Source: Exophiala sp. HKRS030 (lineage: Eukaryota > Ascomycota > Eurotiomycetes > Chaetothyriales > Herpotrichiellaceae). From it: a stretch of 64,000 nucleotides of DNA. The notes below the pieces were generated by a model. It searched no databases. It was not told the DNA's origin and saw only the letters and a program-made list of their open reading frames with translations. The stretch is taken from the NCBI GenBank assembly GCA_023897205.1, contig JAHWDD010000001.1:7254001-7318000 (forward strand), in the 5' to 3' direction. Position 1 is the first letter of the stretch, and every line of letters starts with the position of its first letter. The position numbers and the translations under genes were made by a program. Of this stretch, positions 1 through 10,359 are shown piece by piece.

Positions 1-1119
1 CGAGCAAACGAGTTCATCAGTACTATCTACACAAGACCCCTAGTATCGAGGGCCAATGGACTGACTCGGGCAGTTGACGACGCTGTCAAATGGAAGTCCA
101 TGACCGAGAAGCAGAGTTCCATCGGACACGACTTCGTCAAGAAGCAAAAGAGAGGCAGATTGAATGTTCCTTTCGATGTGGAAATCCTTCAAGCCGCTGA
201 GCTATTTCACATTGATGCATTGAAAGACCTGATACTTGAGAAAGTGTCCGAATGGTATAAGAAAGAGACGCAAAAGAGCCCACCTCTTTCCACCCAACTC
301 GATACCGCTGCTGGACATGTGCTTCAGAACGAAAATGCCTTCAGTAAACGTTATCTGAGCCTGTGTGCTAAACTTCATCTCGCTGGTAAACAAAACTCGG
401 TGGTTCTTACGTTGGTCCAGAGTCTGCATCAGGATGTCTGGTTTCTGCTAGATACTGCGGCTTATCAATGGAAACAAGATTTGGAGAACGATCAAATCAA
501 GCTGGCACAGGCCGACAAACGTGTCGAAGACATTGAGAAGAGATTCAGAGAGCACCAAGATGAGTGTAAGACGAAGGAAGAATTCTACAAGAGTGAACTC
601 GAAGTGTCGAAGAAACTCATCAAGGAATTGGTAGTAGAAGGAAAGAAACCCGACCTCCAGCCTAAGGTCGATGCCCTAACAGAACAGCTGACGACCATCA
701 CCGAAGAATGCAAGAGTCTCAAGGCTCAGATGATAGCGCTGAAGGCGGAGAAACACTCTGACAATGAAAAGTCTCGCATGGTTCAGAACAAACTTCATAC
801 AGAAATCACCTCCCTAGAGGCCAAAATTGCCAGTGAAAAGGAAGTCAGTTCCAGAGCAGTCGCCGAGCTTGAGAAAGTCAGAAGCGCTCAGACAGAACCG
901 ATCAAGATAAAATGCGAGGAGACTGAGTTGGTTAAAGACGGATTCGCAACCATTAGAGATCATGACCTCGGCAAAGAGAATGAATCTCTCAAACAACAAC
1001 TCATTATCGCTCTTGAGAGTGCCAAGAGGGAGACCAATCGAGCGAACCTACTGGAAAATGTCAACCGTTCTTTGCAGACTCAGCTACTTGTCTCTCGAGC
1101 ATCGTCCTTGTTCGGATGA
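1..1119 (+). CDS. BTB/POZ-like coiled-coil protein, 5' part missing
   Basis: The reading frame is open from the first base of the window to the stop at 1117-1119, so the true start lies upstream. The first ATG inside the window is at 100 and is probably internal. Residues just after the window edge (an FISTIYTRPL-type strand followed by VEILQAAELFHIDALKDLI) resemble the second half of a fungal BTB domain, with the strand and helix that end the fold. From about residue 120 after the ATG the protein is a long charged helix rich in E, K, Q and L, that is a coiled coil. BTB proteins usually dimerise and recruit partners; which partner is unknown here. The BTB call is inferred from a partial domain only. 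Confidence 0.6.
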   Translation, partial: RANEFISTIYTRPLVSRANGLTRAVDDAVKWKSMTEKQSSIGHDFVKKQKRGRLNVPFDVEILQAAELFHIDALKDLILEKVSEWYKKETQKSPPLSTQLDTAAGHVLQNENAFSKRYLSLCAKLHLAGKQNSVVLTLVQSLHQDVWFLLDTAAYQWKQDLENDQIKLAQADKRVEDIEKRFREHQDECKTKEEFYKSELEVSKKLIKELVVEGKKPDLQPKVDALTEQLTTITEECKSLKAQMIALKAEKHSDNEKSRMVQNKLHTEITSLEAKIASEKEVSSRAVAELEKVRSAQTEPIKIKCEETELVKDGFATIRDHDLGKENESLKQQLIIALESAKRETNRANLLENVNRSLQTQLLVSRASSLFG

Positions 1120-2077
1120 GAGACCACCTCACCAAAAGGTGAAGGCATTATTACTGGCAATACACCAGCCAAAGGCCTTCAAGCAAGTCAGGGCTAGACT
1201 CTCTAGTACCACCAAAGCCTGGGAGAAGGCAGGGGCTGCCGATGACGTTTTGAAGCATCAAATAGAAGGAACCCAGAAGATTCTTGTCAACTGCATCTCA
1301 TCACCTCCAATTTACAGTCGATAGATTTACTTATGGCGTCAACATCGCAAGCTCGTACAAAGGCGTCAGCAAGGTTTACGGGGTGTTGAGTTGCTAGAAC
1401 ATGATTACAGCGCAGTTCAAGTGACGCACAAGTTGTTTCGGCGCCATGGTCTTGTCCGATGTGATATGATGTGCTTAAACACCGGTTGAAGTGATACGTC
1501 CTCTACTCTCTGAGTTCAAGGCGAATATTGGCTCTTCGTGCAGAGAAGGAAAATTGTTGCTCAACAGCTCGAGACGAGAGACTACAGGAGATAGATGAGC
1601 AATGTGCAAATCTAGTTCTGAAAAGGGGAAATGCGAAAGGAGAAGAAGCTGTTCCAAGGTTAACAGAATACTAGTGCTTAAAGCTGTGGTTACAATTCTC
1701 TCGGTTTGAGCAACTGTCGAATGACAAGATCTGGTCTCTTAGCTAAGACAACAACAAGATAACGAGGCTCAGCATATGCACTTGAGAATGGCATCTGCAA
1801 CAACTTCAAGTGAGGCACTTCACGTGATGAATCTCACTGTCCGACTCTTCTACCTGCCCGATGAAAGTGTCAGAAGCAAGCCAGGGTCGGTCCTGCTGTT
1901 TTCATCAAAAGTGTCCCTTGAACCCCTTCACTGGTTCTTCTCTAGGTCTTACATCTTCACCATCCTAATTCCTCCCAGAGCCTCTCCTGACCCTTCCCTC
2001 ACTTTCGTCAGTCTCCTATCAGAAAGATTACTCTCCTAAATCAAATCTACCAGAATTGCTCATCCCCTGAACCAACC
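1120..2077. other. Intergenic, no gene seen
   Basis: No reading frame here has protein-like composition or a recognisable motif. The last few hundred bases, which are pyrimidine-rich before the ATG at 2078, are probably the promoter and leader of the next gene. Confidence 0.5.
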
Positions 2078-3501
2078 ATGGATTCTTCAAGTCCTGCAAA
2101 TCCGACTGGAATCCCTGCTATCGCCAGTGATGCCCTCGATTTGTCTCTTGAGTTGAATGACCTTCAGCAAAGCTGCGGTCACGAAAGCACTGCTCAAGAT
2201 ATTTCGAGCATCGCCCAAGAACTGATGCTCCTTTCAGATGAGCTGGGTAGTCTTGAAGCAGACATAGCCTCAAATCAAGCTGAATATACCACCGCTTTCA
2301 GCGAGGATCTCACTGAAATCCTGAACCACCTACAAGACATTTTCGAGGACATCTCTGATTGTTGCACGGCTATGCGGAAGGCAGATGGTCCCAACACCAA
2401 CGCGGTAGGCTGGTTTCACAAAAAGAGATACGTCCATAAACTTCAAAAGCATTTGGCTGCCAATAATACCACTCTTGTTGTCATGCGGACAGTGCTACAT
2501 CATGGCAAAAACTATGGAAAACAAAAGTGAGTGCTCATGACTAGACACAAAAGAATCCAGTTGACGTCTCATAGTTCCCCTGGAAGATTGGCAGAATCCT
2601 CACCTCACACATTGAAGGAAGATTGGGCAATCCTCGAATCTGTTTTTGCCAGCAGAAGCGCAATTGCCGACCTGAGAGACTTTGCCAACAAAGCTCACGA
2701 ACATCACTCCTCTTCCTCGTCCGCTGCAGGGGGCAACGGGATTGTCTTCCAACCTGGGCCGCATGGCAGAAACCTATCCAACGTGACTGGAGTAGACAGC
2801 CCTACAATTCCTGATGTTTTACCTGAAAGTCATGTAGTTGACAACAAGAAGGCACACGACGATGTTCTGGCCAGAAGATTCTCCAAACGTGGTGTCCGAC
2901 TGGCGGTTCATAGTGCAATCCTGGATCTTGATGCAAGAGATGTCCCAAGTTCTCTCAGACGCAAATGGATTGCCAAAGGCTATCAAAGATCAAATGAACA
3001 ATATTACCCATCAATTGCACAACTCAGCAATATTTCAGAGGTTGACTCTAATCACAGCCAAGGTGTCACGAATACGTCTCCTATCTTAGCGGATCGTCAA
3101 AATACCCCGAAGGTCAGATTCAACCAGTTCCCGACCTGACAAAAAGCGAATATGCGGAGAGCAGTCCAAAAGAATCCAAGGCTAAGAAGAGGAGCATGTC
3201 ATTGATAACCACACCGATGGGCCAAGCACTTGGAAAGGTGATCAGTCGACTTTCTAATGTTACTATGAATGATCAGAAAAAGTACGACAATCAGTCTGAT
3301 GATGATGAAAATCGTGAAGGTCGAGAATGGAGAAAGGAGAAAGTCGATACTGCTGAGGATAAGAACAAAAGTCCTAAACCTTGTGATGACGGTAAAACAA
3401 AAACGGAGAAAACTGGGTGGACTTATCGTCTGACCAAGCCATTCATGCAACCTGAATTGACAACACCTGACTTCAACAAGGACATGGAGAATTATCGATG
3501 A
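2078..3501 (+). CDS. Hypothetical fungal helical protein, three exons
   Basis: I model exons 2078-2526, 2575-3112 and 3160-3501. The introns are 48 nt (GTGAGT to ATAG) and 47 nt (GTCAGA, CTGAC branch, GCGGAG). The lengths sum to 1329 nt, giving 442 aa. The N-terminal 130 residues are helical and acidic with heptad-like leucines, similar in style to the fungal N-terminal domains found at the front of STAND/NLR-like and related proteins. The middle is Ser-rich and low-complexity. The C-terminus is highly charged (K, D, E). No catalytic motif is visible. The start has a good context (accATGG). The introns come from frame continuity and splice signals only, and a split into two genes cannot be excluded. 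Confidence 0.5.
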
Positions 3502-4958
3502 CTTCGATTTCAGGAAACTCAACATCGCACTTATTCAAGACGATAACCACCTGCACGCAACACCGCAATCACATAAGCGTAGTCCCTGATGAATATCACT
3601 TCTTCACACATCAAGGTCAAGGGATCAAAACGAGAGGACGTGCCGCACATCACAATATCTAACGAGCGCATAGTCAGATGAGACATGCCATTCAGGAAGC
3701 TAAAGCAAGCATGACGCACGCGCTAGTCACGGGCTATATATGGAGTTACACGTTAACTTATGAGCTGGCCTCGGAATACGCAGATATGAGATCTTGCGAT
3801 AGTATTGCGAAGAACCATGCGAAACTTTGAACTCGGACTAGAGTGTAGATCGCTATGAAAACAGCATACATCACTTCCAATACAAGAATTCGTAATCCTA
3901 TATCTTTCCCATACCTCTTCTCCCGTGCCGCTACCATCCAGAACGCTTAGAGCCATGATTTATAAGTGCCTGGATTTGACCCGTGTCAAGCAAAGCAGAA
4001 ACAGAAACCACCCCGTCTCTCGCATTCGACATAGATCGTAATGATCGACCGACCAACATCCACATCCAATGCAGCAGACAGATGTCTCTTGCTAGACGAC
4101 GGCCTTGATTCCCGCACCCTGCCGCGACAGTTCAGGATCGTCAGGTTCCCAAAGGCGCTGCACATCACAGTGCATCTTCGCCGTCACAACCACTGACGAG
4201 AGTAAAGCAGACCAAGAAGGGGGAAAAAGCCAGGCATGATATCCCGGACCCGACGCTCGGCACAGCCGTGGACTTGGAAGGCCTAGGATCAGACTCAGAC
4301 TCGGTTCCTGTCCCTCTCTGTCTCCGCCTTTGGCCACCGCTGTCGTCTTAGCCCCTCTTTCGTTACTGACTTGGTCACTTGATCACTTGATCACTTGCTT
4401 GGTTGGTTTAGTATCTCTTGGTTCAGGTTCAGGTTCAGGTGCACGTTCAAGATCAGTGTCTTGGCCCTCATCCCTGATCCCTCGCAGCCACATTCGTCCC
4501 AACTAGTGAGCCACTTCTCCTCTCCTCAGCCTACACGTGTATATGTACGCAGGGAATAGAGGACTTTGCGGACAAAGTCAGAGCGTGAATGGACAAGGTT
4601 CAAATGGATATCGCGAGATAGGTAGGTAGGTGGATAGGAACGATCGAGTTATGGTTGTTTTCTTCTGTACGTGAACGACACAGCGTCTGAGAGTCGAGAC
4701 TGTAGGCGGTGGAATGGAATGCTTCCGGAGCTTGGGCGATGTGGGTGAGATGTACGGAGTAGTTGGGGATGGATGTCGAATATTTAATACTAAGATTGTT
4801 TGTCGTTTGTCCAATAGTATACTGAGTGGATCGGAGTTGGATTTCCACGAAAGGCGAGGAGATCAGAATGAGTTTTGAATATATCATGGGACAAGATAGT
4901 TCGTAATCTGATTGCGCTCGGTTCTGCTCGATTCGATTCCTCAACCATGAAGACAGAT
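3502..4958. other. Intergenic with short tandem repeats
   Basis: No supported gene. It contains short simple repeats: three near copies of cacttgat around 4374-4396, three to four copies of ggttca around 4419-4440, and a gtag-type run around 4615-4630. Confidence 0.5.
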
Positions 4959-6079
4959 TTAGTCTCGTTTCCCAATACCACTACTACTATACCCACCATA
5001 CCCACCATAACCCGTACTCCTGACCACGCCGTTGCCGACATTCCCACCCAGAATGCCATTCCCATAGCCAGTACTACGCCCGCTCTTCCGTCTCTCGTAG
5101 ACCAACATGGCCATTGCGCCAACACCGGCACTCGCAGCGATGGCGAAGAAACTGAGCAATGAGAACCCGATGCTGTGGTCTTTGATGCCCAACGCAGGTC
5201 GTCCGACCATGCCTGGCAGCACGTCGCCGTCGATCCAGCCGATGTTGAACGTCAGCACCACGGGTTCGTAGCGCACGATCTTGGAACCCTCGAGCGGCGC
5301 GGATGCCGATGTGTTGGGGACGGAATATGCGGTTGAGGCGATCAGGTGGGATGGTGTTTTAGGGTCTGAAGATGATGGCGAGTCTGACTCTTGCGACATG
5401 TGGAAGAGCACGTTGATGTTGGTGTGTAAGTGGAGATGAGATAGTTGCAGGGTTCCTTGTAGGGCGATGGTGAAGGGTGTCCATGCGTCCTTTTCTGTCG
5501 TAATGTCGTTGGAGGTATGGGATAGTGGGTAGGAAGGGACGCGGCAGGTTAAGGGTACGTCGCTGTGGACGAAGAATTCGAAGAGGTGGTATAGTTCGTC
5601 AGGCAGGGCGTCGATCGTGCAGGTTTGTGTCTGAGGTGTGTTGTACGGGAATGAGAGGGGAGAGATGTCTCGTTGCATTGAGGGAACGGTATATATTGCA
5701 GATTGCCATGTTCGTCGACAATCTAACGCAGGGGAGGTGAGTGAGGGCCTGGTCCGCAGCAGCGCAGATAGGAGGTATGGTCGGGAATATTGATGAGAGA
5801 GGAGTATGAGGTACATACATGTTCACCGGTTTCACTAGATAGTTCTTGTCAGTCACACAATGCGATCAATTGTACGAACAGCGAACAGCGGGCCGAGGCC
5901 ACTCACATAGTTCTATTCAAACAGCTAACGGGCATGAGATCGCCCTTGTTATACCCTCTCCGCAGTCCAGGGGCCGAATCAACCAGGACCTTCTCATCTG
6001 CGGCAGCATTGACGAACGTCGACAACGACAAATAAAACACAAACAGTGCATGAACCGGAAGCGACAGACACCGTAACAT
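4959..6079 (-). CDS. Fungal type I membrane protein, single-base frameshift in exon 3
   Basis: Exons on the minus strand are 6079-5907, 5834-5819 (only 16 nt) and 5722-4959. The introns are GTGAGT...CTAG and GTATGT...TTAG. The N-terminus is a signal peptide (LFVFYLSLSTFVNAAA), followed by a conserved-looking luminal segment with GDLMPVSCLNRT, ETGEH and LQYIPFPQCNETS. Near the C-terminus there is one transmembrane helix (FSLLSFFAIAASAGVGAMAML), then a basic, Gly/Tyr/Ser-rich cytosolic tail. After CNETS the frame must move by one base to continue into CTIDALPDELYHLFEFFV. Adding one C to the four-C run (gggg on plus, 5657-5660) restores 954 nt and 317 aa. From memory it resembles an uncharacterised family of fungal secretory-pathway membrane proteins; function unknown. 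The start at 6079 is chosen because it begins the signal peptide. Confidence 0.7.
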
Positions 6080-6959
6080 GGTTTTGAGTAGGCGAGTGGG
6101 GAGGGAGGGGGGAGAGGAACGCAAAATCGCCAAATCACCAAAAGTACCAGAGTGGCTTCGGGGAAGAATCAAGACCTCACTAAGAACGAAACACTCCGGG
6201 GTTGTGGCATTGCTATTATGCCATGTGTAAATTGAAAATGAATGCTAACTTGAAAAGGAGTAATGTCGTGTGGTGGTGCTCTAGTAGAACGCTAGCAAGC
6301 GGGCCGAGCCGTCGATTTTGCATGCTCTTATGACGTCAGTTGATATCGACTCTTTTCTGGCGGCGAAGAAATACTGGCAGGAAATTGTTTCCGTGAATGA
6401 ACACTGAGTTACGCTTACATTAGGTGATAGTCCAAAAGATGAGTTGAACATCTGTGTCAAGATGGAGGCAGGTTATGGAGAAACCTGTTGCGGGCCCCGA
6501 ATACATGTAATGTATACTGAGAATGTTGCATTCAAAGAACATGGGCGAATCTGAAGATTGGGCTTTTGATACTAACAGAGGCCGAGGACTGGACAGGAAT
6601 CACACAATGCCGACGTAATGTCGAGATATGGTAACGGCTAATATCAGTCTTGCTCGGCCACGTTTCGTCATTGTCATCTACAGGTCAGGAGTTGCAAAGA
6701 GCTGCTGAAAGAGACAAAGCAAGTGACGCCTTGTGGAAAATGCTATCGGGTCAAAGGGCAGATTCACAGAACAATCACAGCATGGGAATCCGGATATATG
6801 TATGGTTCTCTGGTGCAGTCCGAGTTTATATCATTGTCCTAGAGCCTCTTACTTCCATCAGAGTTTATGCCGTTGAAGCCTTTGTCGTGATGCCGCAAAG
6901 AAACCTTGGTAGGTCAAACGTTCTTTTGAATCAAAGATGTCCCAAGTGTGATCACATCC
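6080..6959. other. Intergenic, promoter side of the 6079 gene
   Basis: No convincing gene. It lies upstream of the minus-strand membrane-protein gene and downstream of the small gene ending at 6960. Plus-strand reading frames around 6650-7015 lack any motif and overlap the next gene antisense. Confidence 0.45.
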
Positions 6960-7299
6960 CTATTTCACCGTCTTCGAAGTCTTCTCCGCTGCGGCATCGG
7001 CGAGTGGGTGCTTAGGGTTGCTTGACAGACCAGAGCTCTGGTCATCCTTGCCCTCGTTCTTGCCTTCGGAGGTATCGATCTGGGAAAGGCCACGGTTAGT
7101 GTGATTGTTTTGTTTGAGATATTTCTGGGCAAGAAGAGAGTGGTCTGAGTGACCTTGGAGTATAGTGATGGATAGAGTAGCATGATTGGGTTCTAGGGTC
7201 GAAGGGAGGGCTTACCTTTCCTCCGCTGGTTTGACCCTTTTGAGCATCGCTTTGAGACTCAGGCTCAGGAGATTGACGACCTTGGTTGGGGGCGGACAT
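6960..7299 (-). CDS. Small hydrophilic protein, 67 aa, two exons
   Basis: Exon 1 is 7299-7216 (28 codons, phase 0) and exon 2 is 7079-6960. The intron is 136 nt, with donor GTAAGC and acceptor CCCAG. The protein is almost entirely polar (S, Q, K, E, D, G, P) with no transmembrane helix, no Cys and few aromatic residues. It ends with a GLSSNPKHPLAD-type segment followed by KTSKTVK. Proteins of this make-up are common in fungi, are probably intrinsically disordered, and are often induced by stress, conidiation or glucose depletion. That is a general association, not a match I can name. The intron and composition make a real gene likely. Confidence 0.6.
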
Positions 7300-8072
7300 T
7301 TTTATGAAAGAATGGGTTTGGGTTGGGTTGTTTATGTGTTTTGGATCTGAGGCATAGTGGTGAATGGTCAGTCAAGCAGTTCGAAATGCAATAGTGATAA
7401 GGACGAGGAGCAGGCAGGAGGAGGAGACAAGTGATAATGATCGTACGGGATATTGCTCCACTTCGAAGAATGGTAGGTACTTACAAGTGATTAGAGTGCC
7501 TGTCGATGGAAGAGAGTCAAAACAATTGAAAATAATAACGAGGAGCGTTGGAGTTAATATGAGATGAGGGAATGATGGAATCTCCCCACCATAACCAGCC
7601 GCGCCTTGGTGGGATGGTAGGAACTTGTGGCCATGCAACTATGACGTTTGTCCCTGACGAAACATGATGAATCTCTACGAACCACATTTATCTTGCTGCA
7701 AACCCTTCTTGGAAATGAAATACATAGATTTATTATGCATTAGCACGTGCAAGAGCTGATCCAGTAAGTAATTCCTTGTCCTGGACGTTTAATCCACAGG
7801 GCTTATGTCTGCCTCTAACAGGTGTAACATATGTTGTGACTTTGGTGTAAAGAGTGCTGAGTATTTCCCGCGCAATGAATACTGAAATCTTCATGTCCAA
7901 GCATCTTTCAAAACCTGACATCTTCAATAAGAGAAATCTTTGTCTGTGATGCTTCAAATCCTTCATATAGCAGAACATATGGTTGGATCAAAGTATTACC
8001 TCCATACCATACCACACAAATTCGTGCCAAAGAAGGCATGTTGCTCAAAGAGTGTCCTTGTTCTTTCTTTCA
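7300..8072. other. Intergenic, nothing recognised
   Basis: Probably the promoter of the 67-aa gene followed by AT-richer spacer. No reading frame here is supported. Confidence 0.4.
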
Positions 8073-8285
8073 TCACTTCCATTGCCTCAAGCTGAAACTT
8101 GCGATTCCAACCTGCGCCAATCCGCGAGCCTTGCAGCTTGGGCAGCTACGGTGCTTGTCCTCGCGAACCTTGAGCTGAACGTAGTTGGGACATTTCCGAC
8201 CGCCCTGGTATTTGCAGCCTTGTTTGTCCATTTGATAGGATTCGAAATGGCTGCATTTGAGACTGACTAGGCGTTCGAGACACAT
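8073..8285 (-). CDS. Small cysteine-rich protein, 70 aa (tentative)
   Basis: An uninterrupted ATG-started frame with six cysteines at residues 2, 11, 24, 32, 48 and 51. The layout is MC..., K-C-S-H, C, KCPNY, then CPSC. The order MC / CxH / KCPNY / CPxC resembles a loosely conserved family of very small fungal proteins that may bind zinc, known to me only as hypothetical proteins. After CPSCK the sequence loses character, so a 3' splice or shorter gene is possible. No signal peptide. The antisense frame at 7983-8270 is judged a shadow. Confidence 0.4.
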   Translation of the reverse strand: MCLERLVSLKCSHFESYQMDKQGCKYQGGRKCPNYVQLKVREDKHRSCPSCKARGLAQVGIASFSLRQWK

Positions 8286-9385
8286 CTTGACGGTTGTGAT
8301 GGCTGCACCCGAGGGAGGGAAAATGGGTTAGCTAAAGGCATCCGTCGTAGAGCTCGTCACGCGACGGCTAGCTGTTACCTTTCTGCAAAATTTCCTTTCC
8401 CTTGATCAATTCCCAGGACTTGTCGCCTAGACCCTGTGACGAGTAGTGTGATTTCCTTTGTATGTGATGATCTGATCTTCTTTGGGGCTTCCTGTGTTCG
8501 GCGCAATTATCCAGGCTCGTCGCAAGCCTCGCAGAAGCGGTCCGTGGGAATAGTCGAGGGCTTGTTCATACTCTAGCGAGATCGAATGAGGCGATGATGG
8601 GGAGAATCACAGGTGAGCAATCATCCAAGATGACTGCGATGGCGATCTTGTAGTATTGAATGTCAAAAGATGACAAAAATCGCACGGAATAGTAGAAAGA
8701 AACAAGAGTAGAGTAGAAAGAACAAGCGTCGAGTCAGAGTTTGTCCGCGCAGGCAAACTGGTGGTCGGTGTCAGTGTCGGCGCCAGTTCCGGTGGTTTGT
8801 GCGAGAAAGTGCGGGACAAAGTGCAGAAAATTTGCCTTGTGGGCGTTGTGGAACCCTCAGGCTTTTAGGGAGGACCATGCTTACGGGGTAACGAGTTTGT
8901 TAGGCGTACGTTAGGTGACATCAAGGCCGCTTTCCCCAGGGCCTCAGGCGGTTTCCAAGCTTGCCAAAGCCCTCAGCCCCAGGCTACGGACCTAACCACC
9001 TTTGTTGCCGCCTAAAGTTTACAAACTTACCCAACTGAGGTATCGTCTTTTACGGAGCACCGTTAAGACCAACGTTGGTTCCACCTTGCACCTCTACCGT
9101 TGCCTCACATTTCGTCGGGGGAGGCGAGGACTTATTCCTTGTACAGAAGCAGGGGACGATCTTGGTATGAATCTTGGTATGAATTCCAAAGAAATACTGA
9201 TAATTGATTGGGCTAAACTATACACTCAAATTCCAAATCCATCAGAGGCTCATGGCAATAATCTGTGTACCACTGCTACCTGCACTAGGTCAAGGTGGCA
9301 TGGTCACTTTCCATGACAACCTGTTGCTTTCATGATCATCGCAGATGCAAGATATTCTCTTGGATGAGTCGACAAGTCTAACCAC
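8286..9385. other. Intergenic, nothing recognised
   Basis: No supported gene. One short direct duplication (cttggtatgaat, twice) lies around 9161-9184. Confidence 0.4.
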
Positions 9386-10359
9386 CTAAACGCTTCCAGT
9401 TGGCAATGGTTGTCCACTCGCTTGGGCAGCTTCTTTCACTTCGGTCGTGGCTGCAGGAGTCGATTTTGCGCAGCTGGCACAAGCACATTTTCCAGGTGCA
9501 CAACCGCAAACACCTTCGGAGCCACCACAGGAGCAGACAGTCTTTTCGGTACCAGGAACAGACTCTGGGTTGTGCTGCTTGCCGCTCTTGAGATCTGCCA
9601 GTCGTCGGGCTTCATTGTGTACATCTGTGACTTGCTTTTCACTTTGGACGTAAAAGTCTCGGACTTTCTGGCCAGTGGGTGTGCCCAGAGCCTTCTCAAA
9701 GTATGAGTTCAGTCCACCCCAAGCACCCCACGCCTTGTCTGTGACGCCATATTTTGTATCTACAGCTTTGGCCTTATCGGTGGCCTTGTATTTACTGTCG
9801 AAATTCTGGAGGGCTGTGGTGAATTTGGTGCTGATGCCATGCTTTTGATCGAGACCAATGGCTTTGGTGATGACATTGTCGGAAAGAGTATAGCCATGAG
9901 CCAAATACTCTGCCACAATTCTTGACCGGGGCTTGTCTTCTTGTGAAATGTGATCTTCTGGGGTAGAGGATGACACGTCTGCGCCCGCCTTTGTAGCAAC
10001 ATCATCGATATTGCTGGCTGTCGAGACATGGACTTGAGACTTTCCAAGCTGAGTGTTATCCAAGAGAAGGGCAGTCTTTGCAGCGCTGTGATGTATTAGC
10101 CTCAACTCGAGGGATTGTTATAAATGTCAGATTCCAACTTACGTCTCTTTCTCAAAAGTCACAGTCGCAGACTTGGTCGCATCAGGAGCGTCTGATTCCG
10201 GGGTGACTGAGATGTTGCTGATCTTACCACTGGGATAGGGTTAGTGGGATTGTATCAGAAAGTGGTGACGTTGGACACATACCAGAAACTGAAGAAGTCC
10301 TTTACCTCCTTCTCGCTTGTTTCGTGGGAGATTCCCTTGACGTGGACTGTAGTCGACAT
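9386..10359 (-). CDS. Vip1-like RRM protein with a metallothionein-like C-terminal tail
   Basis: Exons are 10359-10283, 10229-10143 and 10085-9386, with introns GTATGT...CCAG and GTAAGT...ACAG. The total is 864 nt, 287 aa. Residues 1 to about 75 form a divergent RNA-recognition motif: TTVHVKGIS (first strand), SEKEVKDFFSFCG, then SATVTFEKE and AAKTALLLDNTQLGKSQVHV. The centre has an amphipathic region with GYTLSDNVITKAIGLDQKHG and WGAWGGLNSYFEKALGT, as in fungal proteins annotated Vip1 after the S. pombe gene. Residues 239-260 hold seven cysteines spaced C-x-C-x6-C-x-C-x4-C-x-C-x2-C, very like fungal copper metallothioneins. Vip1 proteins are poorly characterised; RNA binding is inferred from the fold and metal binding from the Cys spacing. 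Confidence 0.85.
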
